A stretch of DNA of 64,000 nt from Bathymodiolus brooksi (lineage: Eukaryota; Mollusca; Bivalvia; Mytilida; Modiolidae), in NCBI GenBank assembly GCA_963680875.1, contig OY804579.1:35759804-35823803 (forward strand). The letters are read 5' to 3'. This document shows, one piece after another, positions 47,437 through 57,367 of this stretch. Each line of letters begins with the position of its first letter. Position 1 is the stretch's first letter. The notes under the pieces were generated by a model. It worked only from the letters and a program-made list of their open reading frames with translations, was not told the origin of the DNA and did not search any database. Position numbers and translations under genes: made by a program.

Positions 47437-47887
47437 TAGAAGCTCAGCCCACTGAGCCTGTATCGCTCACCTGACAATAGAATGATACTGAAGCAAATTT
47501 CAAAGGGAGATAATCATTACCTTAAAAAACAGCAGCCATCTTGAATGGAGGGTGGGGCTGTCGGACACAATTTTAAAAGGGACACACCGAGGGACCATCT
47601 ATGCCAAGTTTGGCTCCATTTTGGCCAAGCTGTTTCAGAGGAGAAGATTTTTTTAACATTAGCCAATCAGAAAAAAGAATTATTCTTGGCGGCCATGTTT
47701 ATAGGCCAAATGGAACGATATGGAGAAACTTTATAGAGGACCTTACATAGATGCTTACTGCCAAGTTTGGTTCCATTTGGCCAAGTTGTTTCAGAGGAGA
47801 AGATTAAAATATGAAAAAGTTAACGGACGGACGACGGACGCCAAGTGATGGCAATACCTCACATGGCCCTTTGGGTCAGGTGAGCTA
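47437..47887 (+). repeat. Short monomer element with both termini
   Basis: The 5' hairpin has a different sequence but the same fold: GCTCAG/CTGAGC (47442-47447/47452-47457), then 'TGTATCGCTCACCTG'. Two monomers ('GCAGCCATCTTGAATGGAGG' and 'GGCGGCCATGTTTATAGG') follow, then a GACGGAC microsatellite, 'GCCAAGTGATGGC', and the 3' hairpin (inner TGGCCC/GGGTCA, one G-T mismatch) and CTAA at 47884. Confidence 0.85.
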
Positions 47888-49065
47888 AAAAATGATGAAA
47901 AAAGGGGAATAACTCCTAGACGGGTAATCAGATTTACTTCAAAATTGCAGGGCATGTAGATCTTGACAAGCTGAACATGTTTTCAGTTTACACTCAACAT
48001 CTATCTCTTATAGTTTTTGAAATAAAGGATGAAAAGTATTAACATTTTTAAAATTTGATGAAAAAAGGGCAATAACTTCAAGATGGGTAATCAGATTTAC
48101 TTTAAAATTGCAGGCTAGGTAGATCTTGACATGCTGAACATGTTTGCTGTTTAAACTTAACTATCTCTTATAGTTTTTGAAATAAAGGACAAAAGGTATT
48201 AACATTTTGAAAATTTGACGAAAAAAAGGGCAATAACTCCAAATTGGGTACTCAAATTAACTTCAAAATTACAGGGTCGGTAGATCTTAATATGCTGCAC
48301 ATGTTTGCAATTTAAACTTAACCTTTATCTCTAATAGTTTTTGAAATATCAGACAAAAATGTTTAAATTAAAAAAATAAAAAATAACTCCTAGGCGGGTA
48401 ATCAGATTTACTTCAAAATTGCAGGGCATGTAGATCTTGACATGCTGCACATGTTTGCTGTTTAAACTTAACGTCTATCTCTTATAGTTTTTGAAATAAA
48501 AAACGAAAAGTAATAACATTTTGAAAATTTGACGAAAAAAGGGCAATAACTCCAAGATAGGTAATCAGATTTTCTTCAAAATTTCAGGGTAGTTAGATCT
48601 TCCTGTGCTGATCATTTTTACCCATGTCAGATTTCTGATATTATTAACGGTTTTTGAGTTGTTATCAAAAACGTGCAATTTTACCCTATGTTCTATTTTT
48701 AGTAACAGCGGCCATGTTTGTTGGCCGAATGGAATTAAATGTAGAAGTTTTATAGAGGATCTTACATAGATGCTTCCTGCCAAGTTTGGCTCCATTTGGC
48801 CAAGCAGTTTCAGAGGAGAAGATTTTTTTAACATTAGCCAATCAGAAACACGAATTGCCCTTGGCGGCCATATTTGTTGGCAGAATGGGACGAAATGAAG
48901 AAACTTTATAGAGGACCTAATATAGATGCTTTCTGCCAAGTTTGGTTCAATTTGGTCCAGTTGTTTCAGAGGAGTAGATTAAAATATGAAAAGTTAACGG
49001 ACGGACGACGGACGCCAAGTGATGGCAATACCTCACATGACCCTTTGGGTCAGGTGAGCTAAAAA
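47888..49065 (+). repeat. Monomer element with ~163-bp internal repeats
   Basis: Continues directly after the preceding 3' end without a 5' hairpin. Five units of 'GGGTAATCAGATTTACTTCA' (about 47922, 48086, 48246, 48398 and 48560), each preceded by an 'AAAGGGCAATAACTCC'-like phrase. Two GGCCATGTTTG-type monomers (48706-48965) lead to the GACGGAC run and 3' hairpin with TGACCC/GGGTCA, CTCAC/GTGAG and CTAA (49060-49063). Confidence 0.85.
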
Positions 49066-49692
49066 ACATGGCAGCGCCCATGTCGACCAGCATGGACTTC
49101 AAGGAATAGCTACAGTTTCCAATAAAACGTATCGTAATACATATCAAATATCGCGATACGCATCACTTGTGGAAAAAGTGTATCGTTACACCCCTACGAT
49201 TTATTATAATTAACAGTATATTTTGAATACGACGGTGACAATGTGGTGTATTATGGTGTCTCTACCCTGCAATTGATCAGAAATAAATTAGAGTTAGTAT
49301 TTTGCTGGCACTCACAATAGCTCGAAATAGGTACATTTTTTTTGTACACTCTGGAACAATAAAAATGTGGGAAACGGATGTAATCTAAGTGTATATATGT
49401 TACAGTAAATAGGCGTAATTTATAGGAATTACAGGTAATTACAAAACATTTCAGTAAATAATATCCCTATATTTTTTTTGCATGTACAGTAACACCAATC
49501 ATTGAATCATGATCGAAATGATCTCTAATCATAGGACAGGAATGGGGGTCTAGAAAGGTATTTGTAATTATTTTTTTTAACTTTCGTATGACCACTTCAA
49601 TATTATACGATTTGATCTGGGGCCGATTTGACTTGAGGCCGATTTTGTTTGGGGTCGATTTGACCTGTTACCTATATTTATTATGCTTCAAA
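49066..49692 (+). repeat. Non-coding interval with 16-bp tandem repeat
   Basis: 49610-49665 has about four copies of a 16-bp unit 'GGGGCCGATTTGACTT' with changes (GATTTGATCTGGGGCC, GATTTGACTTGAGGCC, GATTTTGTTTGGGGTC). No gene seen in the rest. Confidence 0.55.
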
Positions 49693-51277
49693 GTAGTCCG
49701 AGATTCCTCTGCCGTCCGACGGCTTTTTGTTCGACTTGCTGGAGCCATGGGACGTCAGCGCTCTCCATAAGGAAAACAGCGGATTTGCCGCTCCCTCTGG
49801 GTCGGCACATTTCCATGTTTCGTGCAGTGAATGCGAAATTGTAATTTTTTTTTTACAGGACATTCGGTCTGGTGAACTAAGATGATTCACCAGACCGAAT
49901 CAACTTTTACCAGACCGAAAGGAAATCGTAATTTTTTTTAATATTTCATTGTTGATGGCTGGCCTGTATAGTTTCCTTTACTTGTATAAAGCCTTTTTCA
50001 TTGTTATTGTTATTAGGATTGTTTTCTTATATCTTATACCCATGTCATATGAAACCAAATAAGAGAAGAATTGTATGGGAGCAAAAATTTTCATAATATA
50101 TATTCCCAATAGTTTTATTGGTAACATTCTCTCTCCGAGAGAAGGAAAACTTCTCTCTCCAATTATCTTCTTCATCCATAAAATCAACACAAAAGTCATC
50201 ATTGTCCTTGTCTGTGTCACATATAATATTCAGTGCATGAAGGTCACTTTCCTCACTGTCAATATCAAGCTTTTCCTGCAGTGGTTGATATCAAGCAAGG
50301 GCTACCAATTTTCCATTTCTCGTTTAAGCAATGCAAATTAACTGTATATATATTTTTCTGAACATTGTTTCTTAAAACAAATCTGCTTTGTAGATTTTTT
50401 TTTTATGTAAATAAAGCAAAGTATTTTATTTAAATTCACACAGAAATAAACATTTTAGTGGATATCTTTTCAACCATTTGTCTTAATCAGGAAAAAGATT
50501 GTAATATTTGTCAATTTCAAAGGTTTCAATATTTCCTAAAAGCCTAAATCAAGTGAGTCCTCTATCGTATTTTGCACAAAAGCGCCAAATTGATATCCGA
50601 TAATTTTTACGTGTCCGGTCCGGAGTGATTCTTTTTATTATATTTCAAGTATTGTCTTATTCATATTTTCGTTCCTTAAAGCGTTTCTGAGATTGCAACT
50701 TTTTTGTCAATGTCCTTGAACTTCTGAGTATGGAAGAAAGAAAAAATGATTAATGAAAGAGTTTTGATCTGGCATTGCACTTCAGTTTTTATGAAATCCT
50801 ATGCCGGAACCTGACAAATAAATCGTAGTAGCCGAAATCAAATGACAGAGCAATACCGGACAATCGGTCCTGAAATCCAAGGGTTTTTATCGGACCGACG
50901 GTCATTTTACCGGACTTGTCAATCGGTCCGACGGTATTTCGTTTTCACTGTTCATGGCTATCAGATTTTATTTTCTATCCAAAACCCTTATATAAATCGC
51001 TTCACCAATCATTTTTCTATTCATTCATAACCATCGTACCCTCAGAAAGTGGTGTTACACTCGAGTACATCACAATTTTCACATTTCGCCATGTCAGTTT
51101 ATTTTTCATAAGGGTTTCGGATAGAAAATAAAATCCGATAGCCACGAAACGTGGAAATGTGCCGGTGCAGAGTTGGAGTGGCAAATCCGCTGTTTTCCTT
51201 ATGGAGAGCGCTCTGACGTCCCAGGGCTCCAACAAGTCGAACAAAAAGCCGTCAGACAGCAGAGGAGTCTCGGACTA
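49693..51277. mobile_element. 1585-bp element, ~135-bp TIRs, 8-bp target duplication
   Basis: 49693-49824 and 51142-51277 are inverted copies (TAGTCCGAG...TTTTGTTCGACTTG, GGGACGTCAG, CTCTCCATAAGGAAAACAGC). The element is flanked by GCTTCAAA at 49685-49692 and 51278-51285, a perfect 8-bp duplication. Internal hairpins: ATTCGGTCTGGTGAA/TTCACCAGACCGAAT (49862-49876/49886-49900), and a pair at 50952-50987 and 51106-51143 sharing 'GATTTTATTTTCTATCC'. The interior also has 'AATCGGTCC', 'TCGGACCGACGG' and 'ATCGGTCCGACGG' motifs (50871-50932). No transposase, so non-autonomous. An 8-bp duplication allows hAT or a related superfamily. Confidence 0.9.
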
Positions 51278-51285
51278 GCTTCAAA

Positions 51286-52472
51286 TGTGTACCAATAATT
51301 TATGGCAAATCAGGTCAAGACACCAATATTAACTATTTTGAAAAGTGTTGTATGAAAATTTGACATTTGAGATTCCTCCCTTGTGGTTTTTAGAGTTGTC
51401 AGTCGAGAGATAAAAAATAATCGTAACAAGCCCCTGTGCCTGTGGCGAGTCAAGTCAAGACAACAATTGTCATGAACAGAAAATTTTCACATTACGTATC
51501 TTCCATTATAAACTTATCCCCTATCTATAATGACAAGAACTACGAACATAGCTTTTAAATTGTGCCAGATTTTCTAATAAACCTGTATTCAAATCAGCAG
51601 TTAAAAATTATTTAACAATAACAGCCAGAATTAGAAATAGAGAATTGCCAACTGGATGATTTTAGCCATGATTTTTAACTTTTATGTGTAGTCATAATAT
51701 ATTTATGTTCCTATTTTTTCGGGCAACATTTTGTGCTTAGTGCTGAATGTTATATTTAGTCACTTTTTATTATATTAACAAGTCATGGACCCCATTGGCA
51801 TTGGAAATAAGCCTTCATAAAGTTTATGGGTTATCCAAGACCAAGGCAGTCATGCACTGTTCTTAAACTTAATCATTTTATTTAATGCAATGTTTTTTGC
51901 TTAAATGTATGTGCTTGATGTTTGCCTGAATAAAAATGAATGAACTTTTCTTACCGTTCAATACAACTTATCAGCGAGATCGCTAGTGAGTAGTGTTGTC
52001 AACCAAATCGAAATGATAAAAAACAGGTGGTCGGTAAAAAGTGTAACCCGAACCCGAACCCGAACCGGAAATTGACGGAAATGTCCCGAACCGGAAATCT
52101 TTTATTGTTGATATCTTCTTTAATTTTACGATGTTTTGCAAAAACTTTCTCATTTATTGTGTATTTTTATATACTTGAAACACATAGATTATAATAAGAT
52201 GTCGAAATATATTCAAAAAATTGAAAGGTGCAGTTTTCTGATTTCTAAAAAACCGGAAATTAATAGGAAAAAAGTAAAAACAAATAAAGTAATGTGATCC
52301 CGAGTGTTCAATGGTATTTTTTTCCCCCTTTTTGATACCTAGTACTTAGAACCAGAGGCATATAAAACAATATGATTATTTGTCTCTGTTAGAACAGAAG
52401 AACAGGAAGAAGAATGTTCAAAACATAATATCACAGATCACAATATATACATGTATATATTCAAAAATTCAA
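51286..52472. other. Non-coding interval
   Basis: No gene. 52048-52070 carries a short (CCCGAA)n run. 51369-51480 shares 'TCAAGTCAAGACA' phrases. Confidence 0.45.
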
Positions 52473-52735
52473 GGGCCTGGTGGCTCAATGAGTTAGGTAG
52501 TTGGATTACCTAACAACTCATACAAACCTATCACCAATACGGCGTGGGTTCGCACCCGTCTTTGTAAATTACAAAAAGGGTGCGCTGATAAAGTTTACCA
52601 GTTGCTTGCTCATGGTCGGTGGTTCTCTCCGGGTACTTCCGGCTTCTTCCACCACTAAAACTGGTCGCCATGATATAGCTGAAATATTGTTGAAAGTGGC
52701 GTTTTAACAGTAAAAATTAAATCAAATCAAAATCA
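52473..52735 (+). mobile_element. tRNA-headed SINE, best copy, plus strand
   Basis: Head with box A-like 'TGGCTCAATGAGTTAGG' (52483) and box B 'GGGTTCGCACCC' (about 52546), consistent with RNA polymerase III transcription from a tRNA-derived promoter. The body has 'GATAAAGTTTACCAG' and 'GGTACTTCCGGCTTCTTCCA'. The 3' domain 'CCATGATATAGCTGAAATAT' + 'TGTTGAAAGTGGCGTTTTAAC' is followed by an (AAATC)n-like tail. At least three longer relatives (3305, 17341, 19786) and one 3' fragment (40849) are in the window. It may belong to the V-SINE or MetaSINE-type families reported in molluscs; I cannot check this. Confidence 0.85.
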
Positions 52736-52780
52736 AAAATTCAATTAACACAAAATACAATATCGAAGAGGTTACAATAG

Positions 52781-54531
52781 GGTGACGGTCCGATAGTCAG
52801 AAGGTCCAATAGTCCGAAGGTCCGATAGTCCGAAGGTCCGATAGTCAGAAGGTTTGATAGTCCGAAACACAAATAGAAAATTTAATATTTTTAAATTTTT
52901 ATTCCGACAGTAGCTCGATTAACGGTTTTAAGCATTTTCGGTGAATCGTCTTTGAATAACAAGGTTGATAAAAAAAATAGATTCCCTTTGTTAGAAATTG
53001 GATATCTAACTTCACGATAGTACAGTATATTAAAAAACCACAGTTTAGCTACAATAGTTAATTTTTGGGACCAAAGTGGTGACTGTTACAAATGCATATC
53101 GGCTCTGATTACAATTTCATTTAAACATATACATATATTTCTACCGTTAATTTTATTTATTCTTTTATTTTTTTAAGTAATTTAGAATCGGAATCATTTT
53201 TTGCAATTGTTTCATTCAAAAAATACATGCCCCCTCCTCTTCTTTACTTCAAGGTAAACATCTGCCCTTTTCCCCTTCCCCACTTCGCCTCAATATTTTT
53301 CGCTTATTTGTGATCCTTTCGCTGACCCAATTATATCGTTACACTCCCGAGATATTTCTCTTTTCGACTGCCACATTTAAATATACATACCGGGCCCCCC
53401 TCAGACGAATTGGACAAGAATATTCAGCGAACGTAGCTTGTTTTATTTTTAAGTCATTGAAACGGATACAGCCACCCTCGGTCCGGTTTAAATTGATTTA
53501 GAAAATTAAAAAAAAGGTGCTTTAAAAATCAAAATAAGGGACGGACCATTTAACTTCCAGGGGGTGGGGTATGTTTTTTTTTCTAAAAAAAATATTCTGA
53601 TTTTGGTGGAGGAAAGAAAAAATCTGATTCAGAGTTATTGTCATATAACCTAATGTTAAATTCTGGAAAAAAAAAAAATATTCTAACTCTCGTGTTGTCC
53701 GAAAAAAAAATTCTGAACGAAACTCAAAACCATAACCCCTTCATGCAAGTCAAATGGTCGGTCCCTAAGTTCAAAATGTAGTGCTTCAAAACTTTATTTT
53801 AAATACCGTTTCCGGTACAAATTAAGTGAGACACGATTACGGAAAGGGCCTAAATAATTTGGATTTGTACTCATTTATACGTCGTAGAAATCTACAAGAA
53901 TAATCAACATATGAACAATTCACGATAATTTTTTTTACATTTTTTTTTAAATCGGTAGGAAAACATCTAAAATCGGTAGGCGGTAGAAGACTTAAAAATT
54001 CGGTAGACTACCGCGTAAATCGGCAGGGTTGGCATGTATGGAAACATGTATTACAAAATTCAATCAAAACAAAGGATGTTGTTGAGAAAAAAGTCTTCAA
54101 ATATTGACCATCAAAATATCCGAAGTCATGTGACTGCTCGTTGGGAAAAGTTCTGCCAAATCTGGTTACAGTCTGTTCAGTGGTACTAAAAAAGATGAAC
54201 ATGTTTTCCCATAGAGTTTCTATTATGTAAATCATGCCCTCTACTGTCGGTCATTTCCGATCGACATCAAAGAACCAACATTGATAGGAACATAAATACC
54301 AAGTTTCATTTCAATCTCTCAATGGTTCCTTCAGAGTTAAATCAATATAACAATATTCATTTGTTAGAAAAGCCCGGTGGTCGTCATATTTGTCTGGGTT
54401 ACCTTTAATTACAAGAAAGCTGTCAGATTCAAAGTCATTCTAAATAAATTAAATTGTAACTATTAAGCTTTCGGACTATCGGACTATTGGGTCTTCGGAC
54501 TATCGGACCTTCGGACTATTGGGCCGACACC
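52781..54531. mobile_element. 1751-bp element with repetitive TIRs and 8-bp target duplication
   Basis: The left end GGTGACGGTCCGATAGTC and right end GACTATTGGGCCGACACC are inverted. Both TIRs are tandem 15-bp repeats of 'AGGTCCGATAGTCCG' (52785-52862 and 54470-54530). The flanks are TACAATAG at 52773-52780 and 54532-54539, a perfect 8-bp duplication. There is no transposase, and a PIF/Harbinger-type MITE is nested at 53538-53765. The 75-codon minus frame (54008-54235) is unrecognised. Confidence 0.9.
53538..53765. mobile_element. PIF/Harbinger-type MITE, TAA target duplication
   Basis: Second copy of the family at 21812, with the same GGGACGGACCATTTAACTT and AAATGGTCGGTCCC ends, flanked by TAA at 53535-53537 and 53766-53768. 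It is shorter (228 against 292 bp); the poly-G and poly-C runs are reduced to GGGGGTGGGG and CCCC. Confidence 0.9.
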
Positions 54532-54539
54532 TACAATAG

Positions 54540-55160
54540 TTATACTAGTATACAAGCTTTCTTTACTAAGTTTGAAAATAAATTTTCTTTTTTTTAGCTT
54601 TAACAGCCAAAATAAAATAATATAGAATGATAATCATAGCAATAAATAAACAAGTTTTAATGAAATGACTTTGTCCAAATGAGCATTTTTTGAAGTCCTT
54701 TTGAAAATTCATTTACATTAAACTGATAAAAAATGTTGCCTATATCCAAATGATCAAAGTCAGCCGTAGCTTTACATTGATTAACTCGTCGCGATTTACA
54801 ATATAATATAAAATAAAATAAAATGTATGAAAAAATCAGTTATTTTTAAACATTTACAGCAAGTTTGTTACCTACAATTGGACAAAGAATATATCATTAA
54901 ACACACACAAAAAATATTTAAAATTCAATATGATTTACAAACATATAAAACGCGCATTCAATTTGTAATCATGACTAAGCCCTTTCAAACCTTCTTCACC
55001 ACATCTATTTGTGTAAGAGTGGTTCAAGGCAAATAATATACAGTTGATCAAATAAAGAAAATCCTTGCCGAATACCTCTTCTAAATTGGAAAGGCGACAT
55101 CAATTAATTAATTATTTATTTTGAGCAAGATGTGGACATTAGTATTCAATGTCTTTATGC
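54540..55160. other. A+T-rich interval without recognisable gene
   Basis: A 69-codon frame (54827-55036) lacks any motif. Nothing else seen. Confidence 0.45.
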
Positions 55161-55181
55161 AAGATATAAGATATTAACAAA

Positions 55182-55500
55182 TTAACCCCAAACTTTCAAG
55201 TTTTTTAAATAGATAGCCATGATGAATTCAATCAAACGCATTTTCTTGATCGAGAGAAATAATATCAAGGGAATAGTTTCCTGATTATCATAAGAAGTGG
55301 CATTAAAAATAAATCGTACATTCTCTCTAATGTGACGACAAGGAACACAATAGCTCGGATCATTATCTGGTAGGACGGTTATAATTCTTAGGGAAAGAAC
55401 TCTAGTCAATATTTTATAGTCACAACAAAGAATTGACAAACTGGTCTCCAATTTTTCAAAAGACTAATATACATTTGTAGCTGTATTGATTGAGAAATAT
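55182..55500 (-). pseudogene. LINE reverse-transcriptase fragment, minus strand
   Basis: Reading leftward: 'LLKNWRPV', a frame change near 55445, 'CCDYKILTRVLSLRI', 'CVPCRHIRENVRFI', 'LFLSIKKMRLI' and 'YLKNLKVWG'. This follows the RT blocks N-W-R-P-I-S-L-L...D-Y-K-I-L, V-P-G-R-x-I-x-D-N and L-S-x-D-x-x-K-A-F-D of L1-like elements. In the last block the catalytic Asp and Ala are lost (SIKKMRL). A dead fragment. Confidence 0.75.
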
Positions 55501-55742
55501 AAATGAAGCATTTAATATTTAAGAATATTATATTTTTGAGATTTAATTTCTGACTGGGCAATTAGTTGTTTTTGTTCAACAGTTGAAAGGGTCTTAAGTT
55601 TATTCTATAAATTCAATTGCTGTGCAAATAGATATTTTGAAGAAGGTAAAAAAAAATGCACCGGGCCAGCAATCTGGTAAATATTGAACGGTCCATAAAC
55701 CAACTAAATATATTTTACCTTTAAAGGCAAAGGGGGAAACAA

Positions 55743-55935
55743 AAATAACTGTCACATCTAACTCTACCGGATGTGAGTATTACTGATACAGAAGAAGAAA
55801 TTAACTATATTACAAAAGCTTTTTAAACTGATTTAATATAAAGCCCGAACCCCGTTGATGACGAATGTCCAAACTAAATATTGAAAAACCTACCTCCTTT
55901 GAACGACAATCAACGAGAGTTACTAGATAGCGCTA
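55743..55935 (+). pseudogene. LINE linker fragment upstream of RT, plus strand
   Basis: The plus strand gives 'LPDVSITDTEEEINYITKAF', stop, 'TDLI', stop, 'SPNPVDDECPN', stop, 'ILKNLPPLNDNQRELLDSAI'. This looks like the segment just before the RT core of L1-like ORF2 (F-Y-x-x-L-Y ... P-x-L-x-x-x-x-x-x-L). Stops fall where codons one base away would be sense. It is in the opposite orientation to the RT fragment at 55182-55500, 240 bp away. Confidence 0.55.
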
Positions 55936-56004
55936 TATAAGCTATGATGAATTATCATGCAGTGTTATATAGTGATATGGCATGGTCTAGAAGTTCGGAC
56001 ATAT

Positions 56005-56275
56005 ACAGTCATCTGTCAAAAGTACAATGTATTCGGAAATGTAAAAAAAATCCCTATATAATCAACCAAAACCATATTTTTAATCTGTTTTATTATGAAG
56101 TCATTTCTTAATAGATTTTAACAAATGTTACACCAAAACATTCGGAATTGTCAATATTTTGATTGTTTATTTACTCATTATGTTGTTATGAGTAATTTTT
56201 ATTTGTACATAATTTAAACACAACAAATAAAAATTGACTTTGATTTTCCTATATATTTCAACTAAAAATAAATCC
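56005..56275. repeat. Dispersed copy of the palindrome arm at 1965-2190
   Basis: 'ACAGTCATCTGTCAAA', 'GAAGTCATTTCTTAATAGAT', 'ACACCAAAACATTCGGAATT', 'TTTACTCATTATGTTGTTAT' and 'TTTATTTGTACATAATTT' occur in the same order as in the left arm. The minus-strand translation keeps 'NSECFGV' but has several stops. Confidence 0.8.
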
Positions 56276-56701
56276 TAAAAATAAAAAATCATGGAAAAAT
56301 TGCTTACATGTATTCACACAGACAATGTTTTGGGGAAACGATTGCATTTCCGATTTCTCAAGCATATAAGATTTATACAGCAAAACATTTCCTATTCTGA
56401 AGTACAACAATCATAACACAGTCACACTTTGCGGAAATGATTGCATTTCCGATTTTCAAATGATTATTATGTACATACATGATACGTTTTCGTTTTTTCA
56501 TAATTTTTTGTTGTCATTTTCAAATTCGTTTATCTTGACATTACTATGCATATTTTCGAATGTTAGAATTCGTGTGAACAAGTTGCAAGATTTTGAATTG
56601 TACAAAATTCAGTTAGACGTTGGCCAATTTTATTTGATCGGATAGGTGACTGAACATTATTCGCAGTTTTACTCATGTATTTCAAAGAAAAAGCCTAAAC
56701 A

Positions 56702-57133
56702 TTAATGACAAATTATTTGTGTAGTAGCACAATGATATTTTTGAATGATATTAGCTGCTTGCACACCATGATCAGGGAAAGTAATTTTGCAAATTTTTGC
56801 ACTCATTTTTGATGTTTTTATACCAGAAACAATCCCTTTATACTTCATGGCTAATTTTAAGCATTTCTGATGAATATTTTTCTTCATGTGACGATTGCTA
56901 ATATCATAGCCTTTATTCAAGAGTTTGGGACTCTGCTGGTTACATCTATAGAATACAAATTCCTTTATAAGGCTTACTTCACATTTTGAAACTACTTTGC
57001 TAATACATGTAGGTTTGTGCGTTGAAAAACACTGATTTTGTTTATATATATATATATATGTCATGTTTTCCGTCCGTCCATTTAGACCATCAAAACAAAC
57101 GAGGCCGGGGCATATTATATAGTGATATGGCAT
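56702..57133 (-). CDS. Unrecognised 143-codon frame, Cys/Lys-rich
   Basis: One continuous minus-strand frame. The first ~35 codons cross a (TA)n run (57041-57059) and are not convincing, but the following ~100 residues have mixed, protein-like composition: 'KCEVSLIKEFVFYRCNQQ', 'KKNIHQKCLKLAMKYKGI' and 'KICKITFPDHGVQAANII'. No domain recognised. It may be an exon of a mobile-element gene or chance. Confidence 0.3.
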   Translation of the reverse strand: MPYHYIICPGLVCFDGLNGRTENMTYIYIYKQNQCFSTHKPTCISKVVSKCEVSLIKEFVFYRCNQQSPKLLNKGYDISNRHMKKNIHQKCLKLAMKYKGIVSGIKTSKMSAKICKITFPDHGVQAANIIQKYHCATTQIICH

Positions 57134-57288
57134 GGTCTAGAAATTCGAACATATATATTGGAGTTATCTATCTTCACATGGTATTTGTATTTTATTTCAT
57201 AAGTCCGGAAACGGTTCCGTTCCGATGTCATTTTGTATTGTATATGATATATCTGTCTCTTTGCATGTAAAATTGATTGTGAGCAAAA

Positions 57289-57367
57289 CCACAGGCACTT
57301 GTTTCATTAAAAAAATATAGGAAGAGGAGGGGGGCATATATTTTTTGAATGAAACAAGTGCCTGTGG
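57289..57367. mobile_element. 79-bp palindromic MITE
   Basis: CCACAGGCACTTGTTTCATT (57289-57308) is exactly inverted at 57348-57367. The centre carries 'GGAAGAGGAGGGGGGCATAT'. One arm plus centre recurs at 53209-53244 in the opposite orientation ('TGTTTCATTCAAAAAATACA'). Confidence 0.8.

Noticed and set aside
52473..52560. Functional tRNA gene
   Set aside because: Box A and B-like sequences are present but no cloverleaf or anticodon arm could be drawn, and the segment continues into a SINE body and tail.
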